From Typhlomys cinereus (lineage: Eukaryota > Chordata > Mammalia > Rodentia > Platacanthomyidae), in contig JALPQD010000223.1 in the NCBI GenBank assembly GCA_023101885.1, positions 3,583,866 through 3,647,865 of the forward strand: a stretch of 64,000 nucleotides of DNA, read 5' to 3'. The notes below the pieces were generated by a model. It did no database searches, had not been told where the DNA came from, and was given only the letters and a program-made list of their open reading frames with translations. Position numbers and translations under genes: made by a program. How positions within the stretch are numbered: the first letter of the stretch is position 1; the number at the start of each line of letters is the position of its first letter. Shown here in pieces: positions 24,394 to 34,049 of this stretch.

Positions 24394-24497
24394 ACACACA
24401 TACCCCACACACAAACTCCCACATAGACATACATACTCCCACATATGTACACAGACATATATACACCCCCACACACACATACATGGGCACACACAAT
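24345..24497 (+). repeat. (CA)n microsatellite with degenerate tail
   Basis: A pure CA run of about 40 bp (24352-24391) is followed by a CA/CATA-rich degenerate stretch. Open frames across it on the minus strand are artefacts of the repeat. Confidence 0.95.
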
Positions 24498-24974
24498 GTC
24501 TCCTACCCAAGAGAACATGGGCTCAACTATCCTGGGGGCCACTGTTTGCCCAGCTGGCAGGAGGTCACACAGAGCAGCTGTCTTGTCCTGTCACCCTGGA
24601 AATGAGGTGAACCACTCCTGTCCCACCTCTGCTTCTAGCGTGTTTCTGAGACATTGAAGGTTTGATTTCACACTGGGGTAAGAAGTTCTTTTGTTTAGAG
24701 AGTTACTACTTCCTAGGCTGCATTTGTTTTAAAATGGCTAATGACATCAGCAAGAGTGACTCTTACCTCAGGCACAGGAGACATACAGCATGGAAAGTAC
24801 TTTCTCAGGAGTAAGGAAAGCAGATTCATAGTTGTGTTTACACTAGTTTTAGTATGAATGGGAGGTCTCTCACCTCACAGAGATATGGGCACTGCCTCAC
24901 TTTAGGGTCAATGCAGGCCTTTAACTTGGTGCTTGATGACATTTCTCTCTTTTTTCAATATTTCATTTATTTTT

Positions 24975-24998
24975 TGTGTGTGTGTGTGTATGTGTGTT

Positions 24999-25064
<66 letters not shown>
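24975..25064 (+). repeat. (TG)n-(GA)n compound microsatellite
   Basis: An interrupted TG run (24975-25020) passes directly into a pure AG run (25021-25064). The GA part is a homopurine tract that can form triplex DNA. Confidence 0.95.
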
Positions 25065-25065
<1 letters not shown>

Positions 25066-25389
25066 ACTGTATGTCTCTCTGAGGACCACCAAGGGTGACT
25101 TCAGGAACATCCTGGATTATTTCTACCTTCTTACATCACTCTGGGATTCCCCAGGCTCCACCCACATAGCCAGAAGTGCTTTTCACTGAGATGATGGAAG
25201 AAATGAATACCAGCACAGAGATTCTTCTCAGAGTCAGTACCAAGAAGTTGAATCAGCTATGATACCAGGGAGCTAATCTCCACCTGGAGGTTATGACAGA
25301 ACTTGGCAAAGTCGTCCATGTGATATTGGTTTTGGAGGCATCAAAAATGCAAGACTCCTTGTTCTTTTAAGTTATTTGATGAATTTATC

Positions 25390-25810
25390 AGCAACCATGC
25401 AGGCAAACTGTGACAGCTAATTCTTCACTGTGGAAGGAGAATGAAATTGAAGCAGTCTCCATACAAAGGTGGTGTAATTTCAGGGTTCAAAGTTCTGGAA
25501 GTGGTTCAGGCAAGCCAAAACTCCTGGACAGCTTGAACTTTCAAAGGGAATGCTAATTCCACAGCTCTCTGAATGCATAGTTTCTTAGACCCCAAGGGAT
25601 ATATATATATATATACTTGCATCGTATGCCATGTGTGATGTTTTACTGTTACTATAGAATGAGCAGATCTGAGCAGATCTCAGTCCATGTGCTTTCTTAC
25701 ACTATCCCTGTTCACAAATTATATATAACATTATGTCACTGAAAAATACCTGGCACATCATACATTGCACTTGAGACCTTATCCGGGAGTTGTTAAAGGA
25801 TTTTGCAATT
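25390..25810 (+). repeat. Tandem unit A, 5' part (interrupted by the STX12 retrocopy)
   Basis: This matches 28770-29250 and 30840-31240, sharing blocks such as GAATGAAATT..AGTCTCCAT, AAGCCAAAAC.CCTGGACAGC and GGATTTT near the end. The unit continues at 28119-28320 after the retrocopy. Similarity is clear but old. No gene is evident. Confidence 0.6.
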
Positions 25811-25823
25811 AAAAAGGAGGTAC
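25811..25823 (+). repeat. Target-site duplication, 5' copy
   Basis: AAAAAGGAGGTAC here recurs after the poly(A) tail (A's plus GGAGGTAC at 28111-28118). The preceding bases AATT give AATT/AAAA, close to the TT/AAAA site cut by the L1 endonuclease. Confidence 0.9.
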
Positions 25824-25916
25824 ACTCTTCCCAGTTTTCCTCTCCGCCGCGGCCCCGGCTGGACGCTGCTTCCGGTAGGAGCGCCGTGCAGCGCCCCCGG
25901 GTCTCCGCTGCGCGTC

Positions 25917-26741
25917 ATGTCCTACGGCCCCTCAGACATGTATCAGAACCCCGGGCCTTCGGGGCCCCAGCTCCGGGACTTCAACAGCATCATCCAGACA
26001 TGCAGCGGCAACATCCAGAGGATCAGCCAAGCCACTGCCCAGATAAAAAATTTGATGAGCCAACTAGGAACTAAACAAGACTCAAGCAAACTACAGGAAA
26101 ATCTGCAGCAGTTACAGCACTCTACAAATCAGCTCGCCAAGGACACAAATGAATTGCTGAAGGAATTAGGGTCCTTGCCCCTTCCCTTGTCTGCTTCAGA
26201 GCAGCGCCAGCAGAAGCTTCAGAAGGAGCGTCTCATGAATGACTTCTCTGCAGCCCTAAACAATTTCCAAGCTGTGCAGAGACGGGTGTCTGAAAAGGAA
26301 AAGGAAAGTATCGCCAGAGCAAGAGCTGGATCTCGTCTTTCTGCAGAAGACAGACACAGAGAGGAGCAACTTGTCTCATTTGACAGCCATGAGGAGTGGA
26401 ACCAGATGCAGAGCCAGGAGGATGAAGCAGCCATCACCGAACAAGACCTGGAGCTTATTAAAGAGAGAGAAACAGCGATTCGGCAGTTGGAGGCTGACAT
26501 TTTGGATGTCAACCAGATATTTAAAGATTTGGCCATGATGATCCATGACCAAGGTGATCTGATAGATAGCATAGAAGCCAATGTGGAAAGCTCAGAGGTG
26601 CATGTGGAGAGAGCCACTGATCAGTTACAGAGAGCGGCTTACTATCAGAAAAAATCTCGCAAGAAGATGTGTATCCTGGTGCTTGTCCTGTTGGTGATTG
26701 CTGTAGTCTTGGGACTTATTATCTGGAAAGTGTCTACATGA
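25917..26741 (+). CDS. STX12: Syntaxin-12 retrogene, intact frame, 274 aa
   Basis: Syntaxin-12 (also called syntaxin-13) is a Qa-SNARE of early and recycling endosomes that drives membrane fusion. The frame starts at the conserved MSYGPSDMYQNPGPSG; an in-frame ATG upstream at 25803 lies in flanking DNA and is not part of the messenger. Visible parts are an N-terminal helical (Habc-like) region to about residue 140, a SNARE motif at about 176-238 with the central glutamine at 212 (HDQGDLIDSIEANVE), a basic KKSRKK, and one C-terminal membrane anchor (251-270). Human STX12 is 276 residues as I recall, and most of the sequence appears identical. Differences gather at the C terminus, which ends IIWKVST. 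There is no stop or frameshift. Whether it is transcribed is unknown: no promoter came with it, and it may be a young, not yet decayed pseudogene. Confidence 0.85.
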   Translation: MSYGPSDMYQNPGPSGPQLRDFNSIIQTCSGNIQRISQATAQIKNLMSQLGTKQDSSKLQENLQQLQHSTNQLAKDTNELLKELGSLPLPLSASEQRQQKLQKERLMNDFSAALNNFQAVQRRVSEKEKESIARARAGSRLSAEDRHREEQLVSFDSHEEWNQMQSQEDEAAITEQDLELIKERETAIRQLEADILDVNQIFKDLAMMIHDQGDLIDSIEANVESSEVHVERATDQLQRAAYYQKKSRKKMCILVLVLLVIAVVLGLIIWKVST

Positions 26742-28066
26742 AGTGTGATTGCCCAGAGCCTTCTCCCACTGAGATGTTTTCAAGGGCAAGTGCTTGGTGG
26801 AGTCTTGCAAGAACAAACTGATCACACGAAGAGAACATACATAAGAACGTTCTGTAATAATTTAGTTAGACACTAACTTCTAACTAGTCCTGTAATTAGT
26901 GACATATTTATGTATACATTCTATTGATTTCTCAAGTTAGGAATTAACTTATGTGGTTTTTTTTTTTTTTTTGCTTTCTCTTGTATTCTGATTGTCCCTT
27001 GTTCCAAGTGTTTACTGAATATTCCATCGTGATATTCTTTTCAATTGGTGACACTACAATTTTGCAATATTGTCTTTTTTGTGTATATATACAAAATTGA
27101 CCTTTTTTTTTTTTTTTAGCAACTGAGATGACTTTCTTTCTGGCAACAAGCATATTGGAGTCTATGAGAAACTGTACAATATGTCAGCAGTTTTTATTAT
27201 TTAACATTTTATTTTGCTTTTCTAAGAAGTCTTTCTCTGTTTCACAAAATTTTGGTACTATATTTAACTAGAAAGATTAAAAGAGTAGTACCTAATTTGA
27301 AGTGGCCAGTTGCTGGGGGTTGTGTGAAAATCTCAGTTTAAGTTAAATTGCCTTTATTATCTGCTAACATCATTCACAGCAGTTCATCCTTATATACACT
27401 AAACCATCCTGTTCCTGGTTTAATTGACATTATTATACTCAGTGGGGCCCCCTCCCACCTGTCCACATAGAAAAGGAGAATTAAACATAGCATGCTTTTG
27501 GAAAGCAATAGGAATTGTTTGGAATGATTTAATCTTGTTGTTGTTGACTGTCTTTCTACATTCCTGATGAATGATGACTGTTGCGGCCGAAGGCTGCTTC
27601 CCACTCTTTAAGGGTTGCCAGGCTTTGATGGGCAGGAAGATTTTTAAAAGTTAGACTGAGGTTAGGTTTAAAAGTTAGGTCTGGGAACCTAATGACAAAA
27701 CAAAGAAAAAGATCCATTTTTGTGAATATTAGGCTTAATTCGTGCATAGTTTTAGACAAAAACCATTTCAATAAAATATTGCTGTCTTGTATATATTGCT
27801 GTCCATTTCCCTCTTTCACAGTGTAGAACAGTCAGAGAGAATGTAGTTTGTTTGAGTTTTCATATAAGTGTGGGTCAAGACCACAACTTTGAGCTCATCC
27901 TTTACAGAATAAGAGGATTTGGTTCCTTTGGTGTATTTATGTCGATTTCTCCATTCCTCTTAATGTTACTTAATCTTGTTCTAAACTAATGTGACCAGTG
28001 GGGAAACAAGGGCCCAAATGCATTAAGTTTCTTTGCACTTTTGCACCATCTCACCCGCTTAACACA

Positions 28067-28072
28067 AATAAA
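28067..28072 (+). terminator. Polyadenylation signal of the STX12 retrocopy
   Basis: AATAAA lies 12 bases before the poly(A) tract, the normal spacing. It was inherited from the parent messenger. Confidence 0.9.
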
Positions 28073-28118
28073 CATTTAAAAGTTAAAAAAAAAAAAAAAA
28101 AAAAAAAAAAGGAGGTAC

Positions 28119-29440
28119 TTTGTGATCCTCAGAAACATCCTCATTCTACCACATACCCATGTGGTAATCAGGCTAGGAGCAGTTACTGCCTCTTGGCTTA
28201 GGCCAACCCAACATCATGAACAAGTCCCACATAGTAATTGAGAGAAGGTAAAGAGGACCAGATTGTGCCACAGATGACCAAGCAACTCTGGTAATTCTAA
28301 AAGTTACATAAATTATACAGACCAAACTGGTTTATCAATCAGTGTATAATCTTCCATGGAAAAACATACTCTGTGATGTGGATCTCTACTATTACAGGTA
28401 CTTCTTGTAAGGGGTTTCCTCCAAATGGGGGAGACCTGTGCTATAGATGTGAATTAAGGCATTCGTGTATACTGATGCCCAATTCTGTATATTCTGACTC
28501 CTTCAAAGGAAACCAACTCACCAGGTTAGGGGGTCACAGTGCCACAGGGAGAAAAAGGAAGGTTGTTTGAAATTTGTGTAGATGACAGAGAGCTACTCAG
28601 GAATCTCAAAGTCTGAACTTTCAAGGAATTTAGAATGTGAGAGCCACGTTCTTTATTTTTTATTTCATGTAACTCTTCAGGGTACTTTGAGCAATAGAAG
28701 GTAAAAGAAGACGTGGATGCATAATTATAAATCTTGTGACTGGAAGTTGTGCGTATTTGGCAGGTGCTGGTGTGAGGGCCAGGTGGGGAAGGGGCAGTGG
28801 CAGAATGACTAGCTCTTCACTTTGGAATGAGAATGAAATTCAGGTAGTCTCCATGCAAAGAGCATGGTGTGATTTCATGGTTCACAGTCCTTGGTGGGGT
28901 GATTCATACAAGCCAAAACCCCTGGACAGCCTCAACTTTAAACGAGAAGCACAGGACCACAGCTCTTCAAACTTCCTCCACCTCAGATACCAAGGGCTAC
29001 ATATTTCTGTCACATGCTGTCTGTAGTGCTTTGCTGCTGCACTGAGTAGGTCTTGGTCCATTTACTTTCTGACTCTATTATGCATTTTTTACCTAGGGAT
29101 GCTTCACAATTTCCACTATTCTCTGTGCCAAATGTTTATAATTAATATATGACATTATGTATCTTTTCTGATAGGCAACCTACCACACCATGTATTCTAC
29201 TCTGGACCTTCTCTTTGGGTTCTTAAAGTGTTTTTCCTTTAGAAAATAGGTTTTCCGTGCTAGTTAGGAACATCGGCAAATCCACGTGGCAGGGGTGGGA
29301 AAATTGGCCAGTTCCTGTCCCTTCCTTGTAGCTTTAGGCCGAGCCAGCAGCATGATCAAACCCTGAATAGCTCCTTAATTTGGGAGAGGGTCCAGAGGCC
29401 CAGACATTGCCACAGAATGACAGAAGAAATCCTCCCACTG
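28119..29440 (+). repeat. Tandem unit A end (28119-28320) and unit B
   Basis: The start of B (28321 on: CAAACTGGTTTATCAATC..., TTCTTGTAAGGGGTTTCCTCC) matches the start of C at 30350 (AGAAGTTTATTAATGTC..., TTCTTGCAAGGTGTTTCCTTG). The middle (28800-28960) matches A and C. The tail at about 29280-29400 matches the A tail at 28160-28250. An open frame at 28373-28570 and another at 28736-29026 are not recognised. Confidence 0.55.
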
Positions 29441-30335
29441 GAAAAAAAAATTGACATGGAAAGCAGTGTCTACTGCTGCATTAGTTCCATGTAAAGCACA
29501 GATGTCATTGATTTGTCATAGATTTATGCCTGCTGTTTGTGAGGAAACACATCTGGCACCGTAAACTTAACGGGAGGTGTGTGAAAGTGGACACCATAGG
29601 TTATAGATGGGAACAAACTGCTAACCATAAGTACTCAGTATACTTGATAAGAGACCTCTATATTATAAGAGACACTTCTCATTATACTCAGATGAGAAAC
29701 GCTCTCAGTAATCAACAGAAAAGAATCCTTTTGCACGGGACAGTGTTTACTACGAGAACTCCTGCTGGTCAAAGTGCAGAGAATAAACCCCTGTGGAGTG
29801 CTCAGCTCTGAAGAGGACATCAATATCATCCCTTTCCCTTGGCTGAATGGAAGAGAGGTCCTTAAGAACTTAAGAGCCTGAGGGTGGGAGTGATACTAGC
29901 AGAGAATATCCCTCCTTATGACAGGGCTGCCACATCCCAGAACTCACTGCCATGAAGTCTATTCTAGATTTACACAGTCAATGGCCTATTAGCATTTCAC
30001 CATGGTGGTGAAAGATGTCAAGAAATACTGCAACTGTCCAAGAATATACTTCAGAATAATGCCAGAGGAGCTTCTTTACTCAATGATTTACCCAAGCAAG
30101 TGTCCAGGAACTTGGCAGGATAGACATCCCAGATGAAATCCAGTGATTCACACATGCAATAAGAAGTGAAAGTAAGAGGGAGACTGACTAGAATGGAGGT
30201 AGTAAGAAGTGGATAGAACAGGGAAGGAATTGAATAGTAAGGGGTGGAATCACATAAATTTATTATTTATTATATAATGTATTTATGTAGGATGATGTCA
30301 ATAAAAAGTAAAAATGAATTAAAAATAAACACTAA
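29441..30335 (+). mobile_element. Old L1 3' UTR remnant, Lx-like, copy 1
   Basis: The order of motifs is GGAAACACATCTGGCACCGT, a CAGAACTCACTGCCATG block, then a purine-rich GAAAGTAAGAGGGAGACTGA block and an A/T-rich end (AATAAAAAGTAAAAATG). The same order is found at 50515-51015 and 56400-58080. I recognise it as the 3' UTR type of old rodent L1 elements. It separates tandem units B and C. Confidence 0.5.
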
Positions 30336-31282
30336 ATTCGTATAATAAATTATACAGAACCAAAGAAGTTTATTAATGTCTGATCTTTGATGGAAGATCT
30401 TACGGTGGGATGTGGATTTCTGCTACTACAGATGCTTCTTGCAAGGTGTTTCCTTGAAATGGAGAAAGCCTGTGAGGTCAGTGTGGACAGCAACAGCCAT
30501 TTATCCACATGTCCACTTTGGACCTGTGTGATCTCTATGGAGTCTCCCGTCAGAGGGATGCTGGCTCCACAGCAGCGTGTGGCTGTTCAGCTGGAATGTG
30601 CATTTCCTCTGACGACCACTGTTGTTCACGCAGGGGAGGTCACATCTGTTGATGAGGCCAGGACACCACATTAGGAGTTGGACTCATGCATGGAGGGCTC
30701 ATCCTGGGAGCTGCAGAGGGAAATGGAAGGCATAGATGCACTGCAGCATCCCCACAAGGGTTTGGTGCTTCTGTCTGCACTTCTGTGAGGACTGTGAAGG
30801 GCAAGGGCAGGATGATTAAGTTGGAGGAAGAACAAGGGGGGAGGAGACTCCATGCAAAGAGGACATGTAATTTAGCATTTACAGTTTTTTCTGGGGTGGT
30901 TCAGACAAGTCCAACTCCTGGACAGCCTGTTGTTCTAATGGGAGGTATAACTGCATACCCTCACTGAAGTCCTTCTTAGGAAATGACAAAGGTATATGTG
31001 GGTCCAGTTTCATATGGAAAGTTGCTTTTGCTACAGTATGACCATATCTCAGTGTGTCCTTTCCTACACTATTGGTTACACTTTTTTTTAACCCAAGAGG
31101 GCTTCATAACTTCCTTTAGTCTGTCCGCATCAATGGTTAGTATTTCATGGGTGTTGTTATGTACATTCTGCTGGGGATCTTCTCTTGGAGCTCTTAGAGG
31201 ATTTTACTTGAACAAGGAGGCACTCCATTTCATTAAGAAAGAGCAGCACACTCACCTGACAGGCCGGGACAGCCAGGCAAGA
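30336..31282 (+). repeat. Tandem unit C
   Basis: This is the third diverged copy of the unit, ending where the right arm of the inverted duplication begins. It contains an unrecognised 95-codon frame at 30387-30674. Its end (GAGGATTTTACTTGAACAAGG) aligns with the DNA that received the STX12 retrocopy in unit A. Confidence 0.55.
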
Positions 31283-31824
31283 AGCTCGGTCAGACTCATT
31301 TCCAGAATGGAGAGATGTGATGCAGCCACACGATATGATGTGAATGTGATGCTCCTCCCTTGCAAAGGGAGAAATCAGACTTAGAGACAATATAATGTCT
31401 CTATAATGTACTCAGAAAAGCGGGCCAACTTGCTTTCAAGCCCTGGATCCATGGTGGTAAGTTCCTACTACTAAAAGATTGCTCATGACAGATGATCTGG
31501 TGGGAAAACATGGGCCTTGGTCAGCCTTTGGGGAAGCATCTGTAGCTTCTGGCCCAGAGTGTTAGAGGGTAGGTGGAGGGAAGCTTCTGGATGTACTCTA
31601 CCTCTCCCATCTCTCTTGCTTACTTTTGAGGGATCATTTCCAGACCAAGAACCTGATGGACTGGAGGAAGCAGTTGCTAGAGAAGCAGTGATGCTCTGGA
31701 AAGCAGCAGCTCCATCCCTGAGCTCACTCCTGACCTGCAAGTGCTCTAATCCTTTTCCTTAGATGACAACTGGGTCTTCTGTGTGTGGGTCATACACCCA
31801 GCTTAGTGAGTTGTCTGGTTTCAG

Positions 31825-32052
31825 ATCATTTGGATCTTTACAATCCTACTTCATCTACCCCCATGAGACCTCCTGTTCCTTCCCCAGACCTCACCTGTGG
31901 CTCTCAGAGTGATTCATGGGGTAAGTGTATAACTTCTTGTGAGAATGTTCCCACACTGGAATGTTCACAGCCCTTGTGCAAGGGCAGCCTTATCTGGTCC
32001 TGTGATGAGAACAGCCCAGTATTCAAGGATGTCTTTCAGGAAGGAAAAGCCT
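31825..32052 (+). other. Candidate exon (right-arm copy), unidentified gene
   Basis: The block is preceded by CTGGTTTCAG and followed by GTGAGT, and it is 228 bp long and open in phase 1-1, the same as 5334-5561 on the other arm. The coding-like change pattern is modest (for example PMG to PMR and SCDN to SCEN). A further block with splice-like ends follows at 32312-32391. I cannot name the protein; both arms may hold relics of the same unidentified gene. Confidence 0.3.
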
Positions 32053-32311
32053 GTGAGTAGAAGCTAGCTGCTCCAAAGCCCAGTTTCTGTGTTTTATGGA
32101 TGCTGGGGGGGGGATTATTTCCAGGAAGACCCTCCCTTTTTATGGGCCTAGCTGGAAGCCTGTGGATCCTGCCTGCTTCTCTCCACTGTCCTGGCTCCTG
32201 TCTCTCCTCACTCCATAGTGTGGGGGGCTGTACTGGCGGGAGGTGGGAGAGCTTCCTAGAGGGTAGCTGGTGTCTTTCATTCTCCTTACTGGTGCTCTCC
32301 TCTCTACACAG

Positions 32312-32391
32312 CCACTTCCTGTGGTATGACACCCTGGGTCCACTAAGAAGAGACTTATTCATGAGGAAGAAGAGGCTGTTACAGGCCCTGA
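32312..32391 (+). other. Second candidate exon in the right arm
   Basis: An 80-bp block follows a pyrimidine-rich CTCTCCTCTCTACACAG and precedes GTAAGATGG. It is open in the frame reading HFLWYDTLGPLRRDLF. The left-arm equivalent (about 4993-5072, minus strand) keeps the acceptor but has CCAAG in place of GTAAG, so the donor is lost there. Low confidence as a real exon. Confidence 0.25.
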
Positions 32392-33840
32392 GTAAGATGG
32401 ATGGATGAAACCTCCTGATGCTTCCCTCCAGATCCTGTGGACCCCATGGAGATGGGCCAAGCAAGGGCTTTCTGTCCTGCACCCCCCCCTAGGATGCACA
32501 TGGGAACCTTTGTTGTTTCACCACTGCTGAGCAGGATAAATGGTAATCAACTGCTTGCATAGTCAGCAGCTTGTGTGGGGATGGCAAAGCACAGGGTAAG
32601 ATGCTGCCTGTCTTGCACCTCCTTGGGCATTGAGGAAGTAGAAAACTATAGCTCACTGTTGCAGTTGGTGGGCTTGCATTTGAGTCTTGGCTCCAGTGCT
32701 ATGTGACCAGCCGCTGTCTCTGCACCTGCTCCCTCATGGTGAAGGGGACCGATCATATTTGTCCTGGAGGCCAAATAGATTTGTCTTAAAGGGAATGTGT
32801 TGCCTTTGAGGTCTCCTCCGTGTATCTTGTAGAAGTTCCTTGCTCAGGGTGCCCCATTTCGTTCCTCCCATGATGCTGTTTCATTCAGACAGCTGTGGTC
32901 AGAGCAGTCAGATGGTTCAGAATCTAGCTGTGATAAAGACATCATATTTGCCAACAGGATGGACTAAGTCCCAGCCTGCCTTTGCACAGGTGTTGGAATG
33001 GAACTAGAGAAGGACACATCATTGTGACCCTTTCTTATCCCCTGCGGCCCTGAGCAGAAATGGGCCAGCACTCACAAACCCTGAAGGAGCCACTGTGCTG
33101 TGTCTTCCTGTCCTGATCTTTATGCTGGTGGGGTGGGAGAACTGTGGCTCTTGTCTTCTAAAGCCCCAGGAGCAGAAATTTCTTAGAGAAAGCTTTTTTC
33201 TAATACCTACTATATCCTTCCTGTACCAACCTTCTCTGTCTTCCTTTGTAGAATAGAAAGAAGAGCAAACAGGACATAACTTCACTAACAGAAGATTCAT
33301 CACCTTCACACACGAAATGTGATCCTTTCGGAGTGCGAGATGCCTCGGTGGGCAAAGTGCAATTCCAGGAGCCCACATGATGTATTGGGGGAACTGACTG
33401 TCCCGAAAGTTACTTCTGTCCTCAAGTGAATGTCCTGACTTGCATATATGCTCTCAGGTGTGCATGTGCACACATAAAATAAATTTTTAAAATGTCATTA
33501 AATGATAAAACTTACAGGATTATGTTGTTTTAACTCAACTTTTCTGTCTCTGCACAGTCTTGTGAGAATAGATGTTACCCTCTTGGATGGTTTTGTGTGC
33601 CCCTTGTTAATGTGACAATGCATAGAGTCTCAATTTTTGGTTACTCCTTAGATTATTGTTCCTGGCTGTGTTGTCTAGTCTCTACACTGGTGTGGTGAAT
33701 ATAGCCAACTTTACCTGAACACAGATTAGATACTTAGTGTTTGTTACCAGTGCTGTCCTTGGGTGTCATTTGCCCTGGTTTTGTTCTAGGGACTCTCACT
33801 TGGCCTGGAGGTGGCCGATTAAGAATAAGTGGCTTTCAAG

Positions 33841-34049
33841 GCCACTGGGTCCTTGTACGTCATCGGAGAGGAGGGCCCAGAGGAAAATCAGACATGCACA
33901 AGAAAGGACTCTCTGGGAATTGGGGTGAGAGGCACTGGGGGATGGGGAGGGAGAGGGATGGGGAGGGGGAGCAGGGGGTATGGGGGAGGAGGAGGGAGGG
34001 AGGGAACTGGTGTACCTAATAAGTTTGTATGAGCTGAAAAAAAAAAAAA
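33841..34049 (+). mobile_element. Short 5'-truncated L1 insertion, present only in the right arm
   Basis: The 209-bp insert matches the end of the L1 3' UTR (GGGTCCTTGTACGTCATCGG, G-rich tract, TTTGTATGAGCTG) and ends in a run of A. It is flanked by duplicated targets of about 20 bp (33821-33840 and 34050-34069, AAGAATAAGTGGC/CTTTCAAG with one mismatch). The left arm has the uninterrupted site at about 3495-3520. Confidence 0.95.

Larger units (their letters stand above)
25824..28110 (+). other. STX12: Processed retrocopy of STX12 mRNA
   Basis: This is an intronless copy of a spliced messenger. It has a GC-rich, CpG-containing 5' UTR (25824-25916), an uninterrupted coding frame (25917-26741), a 3' UTR of about 1.3 kb with AATAAA at 28067-28072, and 26 A (28085-28110). 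Both ends are flanked by the 13-bp duplication AAAAAGGAGGTAC. All the hallmarks of L1-driven retroposition are present, and the 5' UTR suggests a nearly full-length reverse transcript. The copy sits in sequence homologous to two neighbouring tandem units, so the pre-insertion site is known. Confidence 0.95.

Noticed and set aside
24144..24542. Long minus-strand frame with many Val-Cys repeats
   Set aside because: It is a translation of the CA microsatellite, as are the similar frames near 11300, 44188 and 58565.
26219..26617. 132-codon open frame on the minus strand inside the STX12 retrocopy
   Set aside because: It is antisense to the conserved syntaxin frame and owes its openness to codon bias of the coding strand.
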